From the NCBI GenBank assembly GCA_041664345.1, contig JBAYKX010000006.1:62001-126000 (forward strand): 64,000 nt of DNA. The letters are read 5' to 3'. The position numbers and the translations under genes are program-made. Positions 1 through 10,339 of the stretch are shown one piece after another. The DNA is from GWE2-40-63 sp041664345. Lineage in GTDB: Bacteria; Bacteroidota; Bacteroidia; Bacteroidales; SZUA-534. The notes beneath the pieces were generated by a model. It did not search any database. It saw nothing but the letters and a program-made list of their open reading frames with translations, and was not told the DNA's origin. Positions within the stretch are counted from its first letter, which is position 1; the number at the start of each line of letters is the position of its first letter.

Positions 1-3000
1 CCACTTGAGCCGGCATCGGCAGGTGTTTGCAACAAGAAATCGTTCGCTACTGATAAGATTCCGCCATCTGAAATTGTCAAAGAAGCACCCGCATTAATGG
101 TTACATAATCAGCATTTTCCGAGGAAGTTATATCAGGCATATAGGTAGCTGAAGATGGAATAACAACTGAATACGATGAAGTTGGAACCGCCAATGTACT
201 CCAGTTGGCCGCTGTTCCCCAATCGGTTTCATTCCCAGTATCGCCACCTATCCAATTGGCTGTTCCTAAAGTAGCAGCAGAATTTGGATTATTGTCGTTA
301 TCGGATGTATTAAATAAGGTACTTGCACCGGTGTTGTTATAATTAAAAACATGGAAATAGTAGGTGGTTGATGTACTTAACCCGGTTACTGTTACTGTAG
401 TGCCCGGACCATTAAATAGGACTTGTTCTCCACCAGCATATACTGTATTTGTCGATGGACTGGTTCCATCGTAACTTGTGGCAAACGAATTGGATGTATT
501 AATTACACAAATCCGGTTTTCACCATCACCATTCGACCAGGTAATATCCATTGAACTGGTTGTTATGTTTGAAATAACAATTAAACTATCTTGATTGATT
601 GGGGCCAGTTTTAAAGTACTTGTATCGTTGGGATTGTTGGTGCCTGTTGTTGTTAAATACACCTCGGAGCCAGGGGCATTGTTGTACTCAAATATTTGGG
701 CAAAATAGGCTGTGTTGGCCGACAACCCAGTAACGTTCACACTGTTGCTATTTCCGTTATAAACAATATAATATTGCGAGCTTCCCAATTGATTCCCGGT
801 AGGAAACACGGTGTTGGCTCCATAGGTTGTATTGTCTGAAGGATTGGTTATGACACCAGAACCTGCTTTTAAAGCAACTATCCGGTTAGTACCGTTGCCA
901 CTGGTCCAGTTTATGGTGAACGATGTAGTGTTGATGCTTGAAAAAGTGATATTTGAAGCCTGTATAGTTGGAGCGCCTGCCACACCGGTTAGCTGTGAGC
1001 TGGGATTGCCAGTTGCAGTAGCAGTATTATAATTAATTACCCCGGTGTTATTGTATTCAAAAACCTGAAAATGATAGGTAACGCCACCCGTTAATCCACG
1101 CACAACAAATGAATTCGAAGTTCCGGCATAAACCACATAGTTTCCTGGGGTAATGGCAGTTCCACTTCCAAATATTGCATTGGCGGTATAAGTAATTTCA
1201 TCGGAAGGTATGGCTGTTACAGCACTTCCACTACAAGCCACTACTATTCTTCCAGTCCCATCTCCATTCGTCCAGCTAAGTTGAATGGTATCAGCGCCTA
1301 CGTTCGGAAATGTTATATTTGATGCTTGGGTAGTAGGTTCTTGATCCAAAGTAAAAGAACTGTTTGGATTTCCTGTAGCAGTAGTTGTTAGGTAATCAGT
1401 GCTGGTGCCGTTATTGTTGAATTCAAAAGCCCTAAAATGATATTCATTGTTTAAGGTAAGACCAGAAATTGCAGCCGATGTCCCTATTCCTTTATAAACC
1501 ACAAAATTTCCGGTTCCAATTTCAGTTCCACTTCCAAAAACAGAACTCGCAACCTGTCCATACGTACCATCTGCTGGAAATTGATCAACTGCGGCTCCTT
1601 GGTGTGCCAATATTATTACGCTATCGTTGTTAACGGCATCACCTCTGGTCCAGTTTACGGTGTAGGAGGTGCTGGTCAATGCTGAAAAAGTAATTCCTTG
1701 AGCTTGCAAGGTTGGTTCCGCTTTAACAGTGGTAGTATCTGATGATGAACCCAATGAAGTTAAGTAATTGCACGAAGTAAGGGTTCCATTGTATTCATAA
1801 GCCCTAAAATAATAAACTGTATTCGGATTTAAACCAGTAACGGTGACCCCGGCTCCAGCACCATTGTAAACCACATAATGGGCGGTTCCAATTTCATCAC
1901 CGGAAGCAAATACTGAATTGTCAGTATAACCTGTTCCATCAATAGGGTGGGATACAATATCAGTCCCCGCATGGGCAACAACAATGCGATTAGTTCCATC
2001 ACCGCCAGTCCAACTTAGTGTTACCTGAGTGGATCCTATGCTGGTATAGGAAACAGCGCTTGTTTGGGAAGTTGGTTCTGTGGCAAGTGTATATCGCGAT
2101 AATGGGTTGTTAGTGCCATCGTTGGTTTGATAAAAAGGATCGGTGGCGGGTGTATTGTATTCAAAAACTTTAAAAGAATAGTTTGTGTTGGCTGTTAGAG
2201 CCGTTACATCAATATAATCGGGTGTATTGCCATTATAAACTACATAACCGGAACCAATAGCTGTACCGCTTGCAAAAGTGGCATTGGGGGTATATGTTGA
2301 AGCATCTACTGGGTTCTCGCCCGCTGTAAAGGCTCCTGCTACTCCAACCACTAAAACATTTTGCCCTGAGCCACGTGTCCATCCTACCCGGTAACTGGTT
2401 GTATTTAAATTGGTAAAAGTAATATTGGTAGCTTGCGTAACGGGTTTCCCAATTATGGTAGTTATTGAGTCGGGGTTGTCGGTGCCATCGGATAACAAAT
2501 AATTTATACTTCCACCTGAACCGGAATATTCATAAACTTTAAAATGGTATTCGGTTTCGGGAGTTAAACCAGTAGGTGTAATGCCTGTGATATTGCCAAG
2601 TGCTACTACATAATTTCCGGTGCCAATTTGTGTCCCGGAACCAAAAGCTGCATTTGCGGTATATGTAAAACCATCAACGGGATTGGCATCCACGGGAGTG
2701 TTTGCATGGCAAAGGACAATGCGGCCTGTACCTCCAGTTCCAGCAGTCCAAGTAACATCTGTTTGGGTTGAAGTGGTATTGGCAAATGCAATGTTAGCAG
2801 CTTGTACCGTAGGTTCGCTTCCGGTAGTTAATTGCGACAAAGGATTATTCGTTGCATCGCTGGTTAAGTAAATAGTATATGGTTCCCCATTTTTAAATTC
2901 AAAGGCTTTAAATACATACTCTGTACTGGCGGTAAGCCCGGTAATTGTTACCGATGACCCTATACCTGTATAAACAGCATAAACCCCTGTGGCAATTGCT

Positions 3001-6000
3001 TCGCCACTAGCAAAAGTAGTGTTATCGGTATATGCTGTACCATTGGTTGGGGTTTCAGTTAAGGTACTTCCGGCTTTGGCAACAATTAAAACACTATCGC
3101 CATTTCCTCGAGTCCAATTTAAGGTAATTGCGTTGGTAAGTATATTGCTAAAAACTAAATTTGTGGCTTGGGTAGTTGGTGCACTAGCAGGAGTAATCGT
3201 ATCTGCAGGGTTTGTAGCACCAAATCCATCGGTTTTATATAGTATTTCGGTTCCAGTGTTATTGTATTCAAATATTTTGATAAAATAAGTGGTTCCAGCT
3301 AACAGATTGGTAACTGTTGTAGTATTGCTATTGTTATTATAAACCACATAGTTCCCACTACCAATTTGTGCACCACTTCCAAACACGGTGTTCGCTGAAT
3401 AAGTAGTTCCATTGGTTGGTGTTGCATTTACTGCACTGGCTTGTTTCATTAAAACAACCCGGTTATCGCCGTCGCCATTGGTCCAGGTTAATGTTAATTG
3501 GTTGGCTTGTACGCTTGAAAAAAGAATGCTTGACGTCTGGGTGGTAGGTACTATTTTCAATGTAGCCTGATTTAATGGGTTGTTTGAAGCTGGATTGGTA
3601 TTGTAATCGGTTCCCGGACCTGCATTGTTCGACTCGCAAACCATAAAATAATAAGTTATACCAGCAGAAAGTCCGGTAATATTTGCTGTTGTTCCTGAAC
3701 CGCTGTATAATACAAAAGTACTGTTACCTAAATCGCTGCCTGAACCAAAAGCTAAATTGGCCGTATAGGTTGTACCATCAACCGGGAAATTAGCTATGGC
3801 AGAGCTTGCCCTAGCTATGAGCATAGCTCCATCACCGTCACCTGTAGTCCAATTTACCGTCATTGAAGTGGCAGTAACATTAGTAAATAACAAGTTAGTT
3901 GCTTGGGTTGGTTGTATATTTAAGGTAGTAGTATCATTGGGATTATTTCCAGCAGGGAAACCATCAATTTTATAATTTATTGAAGTTCCGCTGTTATTGT
4001 ATTCATATACCTTAAAAGTATAAGTGGTATTGGCAATAAGGTTTGTAACCGAACCCGAAGTACCAGTACCTTTATAAACCACAAAGTTATTGGCACCAGT
4101 AATATTACCGCTTCCAAAAGCTGAATTGGCTGTGTAATCGGTTCCATCCGAAGGGTCAACCTCGGCATCGGTACTAACGCGTGCTACCACAATACGGCCA
4201 TCGCCATTACCGGCTGTCCACGATAAATTAACCGAAGTAGTGGCTAATCCCGAAAAGTTTATATTCGATGCTTGAGTTGTAGGCTCTGTTTTAAGGGTTA
4301 ATTGAGAATTTGGGTTTGATAAAGCGGGAGTAGTTTTGTAATCGGTACCTGCGCCATTGTTGTTCGATTCACAAACCATGAAATAATAAGTGGTATTACC
4401 CGAAAGGCCTGTAATATTTGCTGTTGTTCCCGCACCGCTGTACAATACAAAAGTACTGTTACCTAAATTGCTTCCCGAACCAAACGCCAAATTGGCGGTA
4501 TAGGTTGTTCCATCTGCTGGGAAATTGGCTATAGCAGTACCTGCCCTGGCAATAAGCACTGCTCCATCGCCATCACCTGTAGTCCAATCAATGGTTAAAG
4601 AGTTGCTAGTAACATTGGAAAAAATAAGGCTTGTTGCCTGGGTGCTGGGTTCCACTTTAAACGTGGTTGTATCGTTGGGGTTGCTTCCAGCCGGATACCC
4701 GTCAATCTTGTAATCAATGGCAGTTCCACTGTTATTGTATTCATATACCTTAAAAGTATAAGTGGTATTGGCAGTAAGGTTTGTAACCGAACCCGAAGTA
4801 CCAGTACCTTTATAAACCACAAAGTTATTGGCACCAGTAGTATTACCGCTTCCAAAAACTGAATTAGCTGTATAATCGGTTCCATCCGAAGGGTCAACCT
4901 CGGCATCGTTACTAACATGCGCAACCACAATGCGGCCATCGCCATTACCGGCTGTCCAGGATAAAATAACCGAAGTAGTGGCTAAAGCCGAAAAGTTTAT
5001 ATTCGATGCTTGGGTGGCAGGTTCTGCTTTAAGGGTTGCTTGTGAGTTTGGGTTGCCGGTGGCAGGTGTTGTTTTGTAATTGGTACCCGTGCCAGCGTTG
5101 TTCGATTCGCATACCATGAAATAATAAGTGGTATTACCCGAAAGACCTGTAATATTTGCTGTTGTTCCTGCACCGCTATACAATACAAAAGTACTGTTGC
5201 CCAAATTGCTTCCCGAACCAAATGCTAAATCGTCGGTATAGGTTGTTCCATCGGCCGGGAAATTTGTGATGGCAGTGCCTGTCCTGGCAATAAGTACTGC
5301 TCCATCGCCATCGCCTGAAGTCCAGTCAATGGTTAATGAGTTGCCAGTAACATTGGTAAAAATAAGACTGGTTGCCTGGGTTGCTGGTTCTAATTTAAGG
5401 GTGGTAGTATCGTTGGGGTTGCTACCAGCCGGATACCCGTCAATCTTGTAATCAATGGCGGTTCCACTGTTATTGTATTCATATACCTTAAAAGTATAAG
5501 TTGTATTGGCCGCAAGGTTTGTAACCGAACCACTAGTACCAGTACCTTTATAAACCACAAAATTGTTGGCACCAGTAATATTACCGCTTCCAAAAGCTGA
5601 ATTAGCCGTGTAATCGGTTCCATCCGAAGGGTTAACCTCGCCATCGGTACTAACATGCGCCACCACAATGCGGCCATCACCATTACCGGCTGTCCACGAT
5701 AAATTAACCGAAGTAGTGGCTAAACTAGAAAAACTTATGTTAGATGCTTGGGTGGCAGGTTCTGCTTTAAGGGTTGCTTGGGAGTTCGGGTTTCCGGTGG
5801 CCGAACCTGTTTTGTAATTGGGAATACTGCTGGCCGTGTTGTATTCGTAGGCCATTATGTAATAAGTGGTTCCTGCGCTAAACCCGGTTATGGCAACTGA
5901 TGTGCCTGTTCCTTTATAAACTACATACCCACCATCAATAGCTGCACCGGAAGCAAAAGTGGCACTGGCATTATAATGCGTTCCATCGGTTGGTCCATTG

Positions 6001-6839
6001 GCAATGGTTGATGCTTTGGCTACAACCAATACGCTATCACCGTTACCCCTGGTCCAATTAGCGGTAAATGAGGTTTGTGCTACACTAGTAAAATTAACCG
6101 ATGTGGCTTGGGTGGTGGGTTCCCCGGTTAAGTTAACGCTGTTTGGGTTAGTTCCTGCAGGAAAACCATCAATGCGAAAATTCGATGTTGAACCAACGCC
6201 GGTATATTCATAAACCTTAAAATAGTAAATATTACCTGTGGTTAACCCAGTAACCAACGACGAATTAATATCACCTTTTGCTACCACATAATTTCCGGTG
6301 CTAATTTGTGTACCTGAACCAAAAGTTCCATTAGCGGTATAAGTAGTGCCGTCAACCGGGTCGCTATCCACGGCACTGCCTTGTTTTACCAGTACAATCC
6401 GGTTATCTCCATCGCCCGGGGTAAAAGAAGCCGTAACTTGGGTCGATTGGATATTTGTGAATTGAATATTAGAAGCTTGGATTAGATTCGCTGTTGTAAA
6501 ATTTAAAGAATTTGATGTTTTTAGCAATCCATCGCTATCGGAAGTACCTTTAAATCTAAAATAATAGGTTGTATTAAACATTAAACCAGTAATATTTATT
6601 GTAATTACCCCACCACTGGTGTCAGATGCTGTAATATATAGGGACGCTTTTGGATTTGCGAAATTTGAATTTACCGAATATTGTACTAGTAAATCACCTT
6701 CAGTATCATAAGTCCCGGTATAGGTACCACTACATGTAGCTGATGTAGTTAATACATTACTTGAACCGGTAGCTGTAAGAGTCTGGCTATATATTTTTGT
6801 AGTTGCAAGCAGCAACAATATCAGTATAAACCTTTTCAT
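1..6839 (-). CDS. Giant secreted multi-fibronectin-III-like repeat protein (3' end beyond window)
   Basis: An uninterrupted reading frame of 2279 codons runs from ATG at 6839 to the left edge with no stop, so the C-terminus is missing. The N-terminus (MKRFILILLLLATTKIYSQ) is a Sec signal peptide. About 17 tandem domains of roughly 120-123 residues follow, each opening with an EPxTQAxNIxF-like strand, then LxWTxGxGDxRIVV, xDGTxYTANxxFGSG, NYVVYxG and TYYFKVYEYN. This is a fibronectin-III-like pattern common in Bacteroidota surface proteins. After the last repeat a different segment appears (NWIGG...TAANWSTLAVPTSSYSVVIP), the kind of domain that often precedes a T9SS sorting signal; the sorting signal itself would lie outside the window. 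The likely role is a cell-surface or released adhesin. The gene is divergent from the exopolysaccharide export pair. Function is inferred from architecture only. Confidence 0.85.
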   Translation of the reverse strand, partial: MKRFILILLLLATTKIYSQTLTATGSSNVLTTSATCSGTYTGTYDTEGDLLVQYSVNSNFANPKASLYITASDTSGGVITINITGLMFNTTYYFRFKGTSDSDGLLKTSNSLNFTTANLIQASNIQFTNIQSTQVTASFTPGDGDNRIVLVKQGSAVDSDPVDGTTYTANGTFGSGTQISTGNYVVAKGDINSSLVTGLTTGNIYYFKVYEYTGVGSTSNFRIDGFPAGTNPNSVNLTGEPTTQATSVNFTSVAQTSFTANWTRGNGDSVLVVAKASTIANGPTDGTHYNASATFASGAAIDGGYVVYKGTGTSVAITGFSAGTTYYIMAYEYNTASSIPNYKTGSATGNPNSQATLKAEPATQASNISFSSLATTSVNLSWTAGNGDGRIVVAHVSTDGEVNPSDGTDYTANSAFGSGNITGANNFVVYKGTGTSGSVTNLAANTTYTFKVYEYNNSGTAIDYKIDGYPAGSNPNDTTTLKLEPATQATSLIFTNVTGNSLTIDWTSGDGDGAVLIARTGTAITNFPADGTTYTDDLAFGSGSNLGNSTFVLYSGAGTTANITGLSGNTTYYFMVCESNNAGTGTNYKTTPATGNPNSQATLKAEPATQASNINFSALATTSVILSWTAGNGDGRIVVAHVSNDAEVDPSDGTDYTANSVFGSGNTTGANNFVVYKGTGTSGSVTNLTANTTYTFKVYEYNNSGTAIDYKIDGYPAGSNPNDTTTFKVEPSTQATSLIFSNVTSNSLTIDWTTGDGDGAVLIARAGTAIANFPADGTTYTANLAFGSGSNLGNSTFVLYSGAGTTANITGLSGNTTYYFMVCESNNNGAGTDYKTTPALSNPNSQLTLKTEPTTQASNINFSGLATTSVNLSWTAGNGDGRIVVARVSTDAEVDPSDGTDYTANSAFGSGNITGANNFVVYKGTGTSGSVTNLIANTTYTFKVYEYNNSGTSINYKIDGFPAGNNPNDTTTLNIQPTQATNLLFTNVTATSMTVNWTTGDGDGAMLIARASSAIANFPVDGTTYTANLAFGSGSDLGNSTFVLYSGSGTTANITGLSAGITYYFMVCESNNAGPGTDYNTNPASNNPLNQATLKIVPTTQTSSILFSSVQANQLTLTWTNGDGDNRVVLMKQASAVNATPTNGTTYSANTVFGSGAQIGSGNYVVYNNNSNTTTVTNLLAGTTYFIKIFEYNNTGTEILYKTDGFGATNPADTITPASAPTTQATNLVFSNILTNAITLNWTRGNGDSVLIVAKAGSTLTETPTNGTAYTDNTTFASGEAIATGVYAVYTGIGSSVTITGLTASTEYVFKAFEFKNGEPYTIYLTSDATNNPLSQLTTGSEPTVQAANIAFANTTSTQTDVTWTAGTGGTGRIVLCHANTPVDANPVDGFTYTANAAFGSGTQIGTGNYVVALGNITGITPTGLTPETEYHFKVYEYSGSGGSINYLLSDGTDNPDSITTIIGKPVTQATNITFTNLNTTSYRVGWTRGSGQNVLVVGVAGAFTAGENPVDASTYTPNATFASGTAIGSGYVVYNGNTPDYIDVTALTANTNYSFKVFEYNTPATDPFYQTNDGTNNPLSRYTLATEPTSQTSAVSYTSIGSTQVTLSWTGGDGTNRIVVAHAGTDIVSHPIDGTGYTDNSVFASGDEIGTAHYVVYNGAGAGVTVTGLNPNTVYYFRAYEYNGTLTSCNYLTSLGSSSDTTTVKAEPTLQAQGITFSALTSTSYTVNWTRGDAVNNDSVIILAHQGAAVDQFPADGTYGQVASSVFGSGTEIGTGNFVVYKGIGTSAAISGLTLNNEYHFRAFEFNNNGTSTDYLTTTATGNPNSSFTLDQEPTTQASNITFPNVGADTIQLSWTNGDGTGRIVVACSGSAVTAIPSDEITYTANAIFGSGTAITPGNYVVYAGTSNSFVVRGLTGGVTYHFQVFEYNNTGVINYNTATATGNPSSQLTGVAGAPTIQASNITFSSINTTSFTINWTSGNGTNRIVALKAGSGVITNPSDNTTYGANTVFPTGNQLGSSQYYIVYNGNSNSVNVTGLSANTAYFAQIFEYNNAPGSEVYLTTTGTNNPNDTSTLKLAPINQDSLIVISNITTSSMDITWSNGDGENRICVINTSNSFATSYDGTSPSTNTVYAGGEQVLFNGPGTTVTVTGLSTSTTYYFHVFNYNNTGASTLFNTSDNDNNPNSAATLGTANWIGGDTGNETDWGTAANWSTLAVPTSSYSVVIPSSATYMPDITSSENADYVTINAGASLTISDGGILSVANDFLLQTPADAGSS
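3560..5770 (-). repeat. 738-bp higher-order repeat, three copies, inside the giant FN3-like gene
   Basis: Six consecutive FN3-like domains alternate between two subtypes. Type A opens with KAEPATQASN and type B with KLEPATQATS. The A-B pair of 246 residues is repeated three times. Matching landmarks recur every 738 bp: the segment coding for YKIDG begins near 3963, 4701 and 5439, and the string TCTGCTTTAA begins at 5023 and 5761. The pairs are much more alike than the other domains of the protein, so they look like recent tandem duplications. The period is an exact multiple of three, so loss or gain of a unit keeps the frame. Confidence 0.8.
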
Positions 6840-6882
6840 AGTAATTTGATGTTAATTTGTTACTTTTTTAAAAGCACAACCC

Positions 6883-6890
6883 CAAAAATA
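6883..6890 (-). promoter_or_regulatory. Putative -7 box for the giant repeat gene
   Basis: On the minus strand the sequence reads TATTTTTG, which fits the Bacteroidota -7 consensus TAnnTTTG, about 43 bases upstream of the ATG at 6839. No clear TTTG -33 box was found at the usual distance, so the call is weak. Confidence 0.35.
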
Positions 6891-7001
6891 GTTATTAAAT
6901 GGCACTTTTTGGGGTCACTTTCTTTGGTTTTTGATTAAGCTAGCTACAAAATTGACCAACATCTAACAAAATAGTTAAAATCTTGTTTATGTTGCCTCAA
7001 T

Positions 7002-7034
7002 TATTGCTAAGCATTAAATTCTTGACTAAGTTTG
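7002..7034 (+). promoter_or_regulatory. Promoter of the polysaccharide export pair
   Basis: A TATTG -33-like element at 7002-7006 is followed after 20 bases by TAAGTTTG at 7027-7034, an exact match to TAnnTTTG. The expected transcript start is near 7041, just upstream of the ATG cluster at 7053-7059. The box overlaps the TTG at 7032, which argues against that codon as the gene start. Confidence 0.6.
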
Positions 7035-7052
7035 CAAAAGTACATTAATTTT

Positions 7053-7835
7053 ATGATGATGACAATCAAAAAGTTGGCAATTTATTTGATAGTGGTTCTG
7101 GCCTTTACTTTCACTAACTGTGCCCGATATAAGAATATCCTTTATTTTCAGGATGCTTTTGAAAAACAGGATTCTTCCATTCGGATTATCACCGTGGATC
7201 CGAAGCTTACCGTACTTAAAGCAGGCGATAATTTATATCTAAATGCGTATGGGGTAGAGTTGGGGCAGTTGGAATCGTTCCGGAAGGAATCTTCCTCCAC
7301 TTCAAATTTTAGTGAGTTGTCATTGTATATGCAAGGGTATCTTATCGATGAAAATGGTTTTATTGAATTTCCGGTAGCTGGTAAAATCCAGGTTGCTGGT
7401 TTAACACTGGCGGAGGCACAACAAAAGGTCCAAAAAATGATGGATGAATATCTGGTAGGGGTAGTGGTCGATTTACGGCTGCTTAGTTACGAAGTTACTA
7501 TTTTGGGAGAGGTGAAAAGGCCGGGTAATGTTGTATTCTATAAAACAGAGGTAACCATTCTTGAAGCTCTCAGTAAAGCCGGTGATATGGGCGATTATGC
7601 CGATGCCCGTCATTTATTGATTCTACGGAAAAGCACCAAAGGTACCGAATCCATTGAATTGGATATGACTAGTTCCAATGCGTTTCAAAGCCCAGGTTAT
7701 TGGGTAATGCCTGGAGATATTATCTATGTTAAACCCCACCGTGCCAAAATGTGGAGTATAAATTCTCCCTCCATCTCCATTGTTTTGAGTGGATTAACCA
7801 CCCTATTGCTGCTATTAACCTATATTAATTTTTAA
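7053..7835 (+). CDS. Polysaccharide biosynthesis/export outer-membrane lipoprotein (Wza/BexD family)
   Basis: A 260-residue protein of the outer-membrane polysaccharide export family, which forms the exit channel for capsule or exopolysaccharide. It begins with a lipoprotein signal peptide whose lipobox ends at Cys23 (FTFTNC). A poly-export domain follows (LKAGDNLYLNAYGV), then an SLBB-type region (VTILGEVKRPGNVVFYKT). A hydrophobic C-terminal segment (SIVLSGLTTLLLLLTY) may be the membrane-spanning helix seen in this family. ATG 7053 was chosen, with 7056 and 7059 as alternatives, because an upstream TTG lies inside the promoter. The gene stops two bases before the Wzc-like kinase gene, so the two are certainly one unit. 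No glycosyltransferases follow, so the assembly genes must lie elsewhere. Confidence 0.88.
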   Translation: MMMTIKKLAIYLIVVLAFTFTNCARYKNILYFQDAFEKQDSSIRIITVDPKLTVLKAGDNLYLNAYGVELGQLESFRKESSSTSNFSELSLYMQGYLIDENGFIEFPVAGKIQVAGLTLAEAQQKVQKMMDEYLVGVVVDLRLLSYEVTILGEVKRPGNVVFYKTEVTILEALSKAGDMGDYADARHLLILRKSTKGTESIELDMTSSNAFQSPGYWVMPGDIIYVKPHRAKMWSINSPSISIVLSGLTTLLLLLTYINF

Positions 7836-7837
7836 TC

Positions 7838-10252
7838 ATGGCTGAATTCGACGATATTTATAAGGAAGAAACCATCGATATAAAGAAGTACATCTTTAAA
7901 ATACTCAACAACTGGTATTGGTTTGCTCTGGCTGTTTTTTTATCTACCTCTACAGCCTATATAATAAATCGCTATAGCGACCGGATTTATCAGGTTAATT
8001 CATCGCTGCTGATTAAGGAAACGGACAATAAATCAGGTTACGGAAGTGAGATGATTCAGGGGCTCGAACTATTTAAGCAAGGAACCAATTTAAAGAATCA
8101 GATGGGAATATTAAAGTCGTTTGAATTGCACCGCAAGGTAGTGGCTGAACTCGATTTTGAGATTACTTATTATGGGGTTGGACGCATTCGTGACCCGGAA
8201 CTTTATCGCCCCGAGCGTCTTAAGGTGAATTTCGATACTTCGCATTACCAGCATTATGGAGTTCCGGTGTACATCAAAATTATATCCTCAGAATTGTATG
8301 AATTAAAGGTTGAAGAGGAAATTTCCATCAAACAACAGTTAAAGTTTGGGGAGCAGTTTGTAAACGATTATTTCAGTTTCAATATTACCATCCGGAATCC
8401 GGAGGGTTTCTATGAATCGCAAACCGATGAATATTATTTTTATATCAACAATCCCATTAGCCTAGCGAACCAATACCGGAATAAACTGGGAATAAACCTG
8501 CAAGATGAGGAAGGAACCATACTTACGCTGTCAACTACCGGTTATGTGCCTGAAAAGGAGGTTCTCTATTTAAATAAGTTGGCTGAAGTATTTATCCGCA
8601 GTGAATTGGAAGAGAAAAATCAGATTGCCATTAACACCATTCGGTTTATTGACGAGCAAATAATTGCCGTAGTTGATTCCTTGAGCGTTGCTGAAGGCAA
8701 GTTGGAGGATTTTAGAACGGAAAACCGGATTATTGATATTTCGCAAGAGGGCAGGAGTTTATACGATCAATATGAAAAACTGGATAACGAGAAAGCAGTA
8801 TTATCAATTGAAGCGAAGTATTACAACTATTTGGTTAATTACCTTAGCAGTAGAAAAGAAAACGAAGATGTAATTGTTCCCACCTCGGTAGGAGTGAGGG
8901 ATCAATTGTTGATGAACCTTATTATTCAGCTCAATACGTTGAATTCAGAGCGGATTGTGTTGAAGCTTCAAACGGTTAAAACCAATCCCAAACTCGATAT
9001 TTTGGATAGAAGGATAGAGGAAGTTCGAAAAATGATTGATGAAAATGTTAAGAATTTGGTTCAGACCAATCAAATGACTATTGATGATTTAGATCATCGG
9101 ATAAAAATCCTTAATCAAGATATTGAAAAACTCCCATACAATGAACGGAAACTCATTAATATTCAGCGTCGGTTCAATTTAAGCGATCAAATTTATACCT
9201 ATTTACTGGAAAAAAGGGCAGAAGCTGGGATTAACCGCGCATCGAACCTTCCTAACGCCCGCGTGTTAGATCAAGCCCGGGTTGATCAGGCCGGGTTGAT
9301 AGCTCCAAAAACGCGTTTGAACTACATGATTTCATTGATAATTGGACTGTTAATTCCATTTTTAATCATTGTTTTGAAGGATTATTTTAACAACCGGATT
9401 TTATCGAAAAAAGATGTGGAAGCCCGGACAAAAGCCCCTATTTTAGGGGTTATTGGTCATAATTCCAAAGACACAGAACTGGTTGTATTTGATAATCCAA
9501 AATCGGCTATTTCAGAATCGTTCCGAACCATAAAAACAAACCTTCAGTACCTGCTATTAAATGAGCAATCGAAAGTTATTACAGTAACTTCAACAGTTAG
9601 CGGTGAAGGGAAAACCTTCTGTTCGCTGAACCTGGCATCCATTATTGCCCTTACCGACAAAAAGACACTTTTAATAGGTATGGATTTGCGTAAACCTCGT
9701 ATTCACCGGCATTTTGGTTTGGATAACTCTGTGGGAATGAGTACCTATTTGATTGGAAAAGCTTCCATTGAAGATATTATAGTGAAAACTAAAATTGAAG
9801 GACTTTCGGTTGTGGTATCAGGACCCATTCCACCGAATCCAGCAAAACTTTTGGAAACTGAGGCATTGTTGCATTTTATGCAATACGCCCGAATGAATTT
9901 TGACTATGTAATAGTAGATACCCCGCCTATTGCGTTGGTATCGGATGCATTAATTTTCTCAAAAAATTCTGACGTAAATATTTTCGTTATTCGCCAAAAC
10001 TATTCGCATAAAGATGTACTCGATTTAATTAATGAGTTGAATAGTAAACCCAATATTCCGGAATTCAGTATTTTAATTAATGATGTTCAAATGCCGGGTT
10101 ATTATGGTACAAAATATGGCTACAATTACGGCTACAGTTATGGCTATGGTTATGGCTATGGTTATGGTGAAGGATATTATGATGATGAAGAAAAAGAAAT
10201 TCCGCTATTTGAAAAGTTTTTAAACCGTTTTAAACGGGGAATTAAAAAATAG
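7838..10252 (+). CDS. Wzc-like chain-length determinant / tyrosine autokinase (BY-kinase)
   Basis: An 804-residue inner-membrane protein that controls polysaccharide chain length and export with the preceding lipoprotein. Residues 1-60 carry the Wzz region with a first membrane segment (near 27-46). A long coiled-coil periplasmic part fills about 250-480, and a second membrane segment lies at 495-514. The cytoplasmic kinase has Walker A (TVSGEGKTF, near 586-594), Walker A' (LLIGMDLRKP, 611-620) and Walker B (VIVDTP, 691-696). The tail from 755 to 781 contains 13 tyrosines in 27 residues, mostly GY repeats. Such clusters are the autophosphorylation site in this family. The repetitive GGYTAT coding of the tail could vary in length by slippage. 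Family and role are well supported; the specific polysaccharide is unknown. Confidence 0.93.
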   Translation: MAEFDDIYKEETIDIKKYIFKILNNWYWFALAVFLSTSTAYIINRYSDRIYQVNSSLLIKETDNKSGYGSEMIQGLELFKQGTNLKNQMGILKSFELHRKVVAELDFEITYYGVGRIRDPELYRPERLKVNFDTSHYQHYGVPVYIKIISSELYELKVEEEISIKQQLKFGEQFVNDYFSFNITIRNPEGFYESQTDEYYFYINNPISLANQYRNKLGINLQDEEGTILTLSTTGYVPEKEVLYLNKLAEVFIRSELEEKNQIAINTIRFIDEQIIAVVDSLSVAEGKLEDFRTENRIIDISQEGRSLYDQYEKLDNEKAVLSIEAKYYNYLVNYLSSRKENEDVIVPTSVGVRDQLLMNLIIQLNTLNSERIVLKLQTVKTNPKLDILDRRIEEVRKMIDENVKNLVQTNQMTIDDLDHRIKILNQDIEKLPYNERKLINIQRRFNLSDQIYTYLLEKRAEAGINRASNLPNARVLDQARVDQAGLIAPKTRLNYMISLIIGLLIPFLIIVLKDYFNNRILSKKDVEARTKAPILGVIGHNSKDTELVVFDNPKSAISESFRTIKTNLQYLLLNEQSKVITVTSTVSGEGKTFCSLNLASIIALTDKKTLLIGMDLRKPRIHRHFGLDNSVGMSTYLIGKASIEDIIVKTKIEGLSVVVSGPIPPNPAKLLETEALLHFMQYARMNFDYVIVDTPPIALVSDALIFSKNSDVNIFVIRQNYSHKDVLDLINELNSKPNIPEFSILINDVQMPGYYGTKYGYNYGYSYGYGYGYGYGEGYYDDEEKEIPLFEKFLNRFKRGIKK

Positions 10253-10339
10253 ATGAAAGGAACTCGTACCGCCCCCGAGCAATTGGGACCGGCTGCTGCG
10301 AGGAGATGTCACTAGGCTCAACTATATCTTTTAAAAAAT

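Noticed and set aside
832..6213. Many open frames of 60-116 codons on both strands inside the first 6.8 kb
   Set aside because: They are shadows of the long repeat gene on the minus strand. They recur with the repeat period and lack starts, family matches or promoters.
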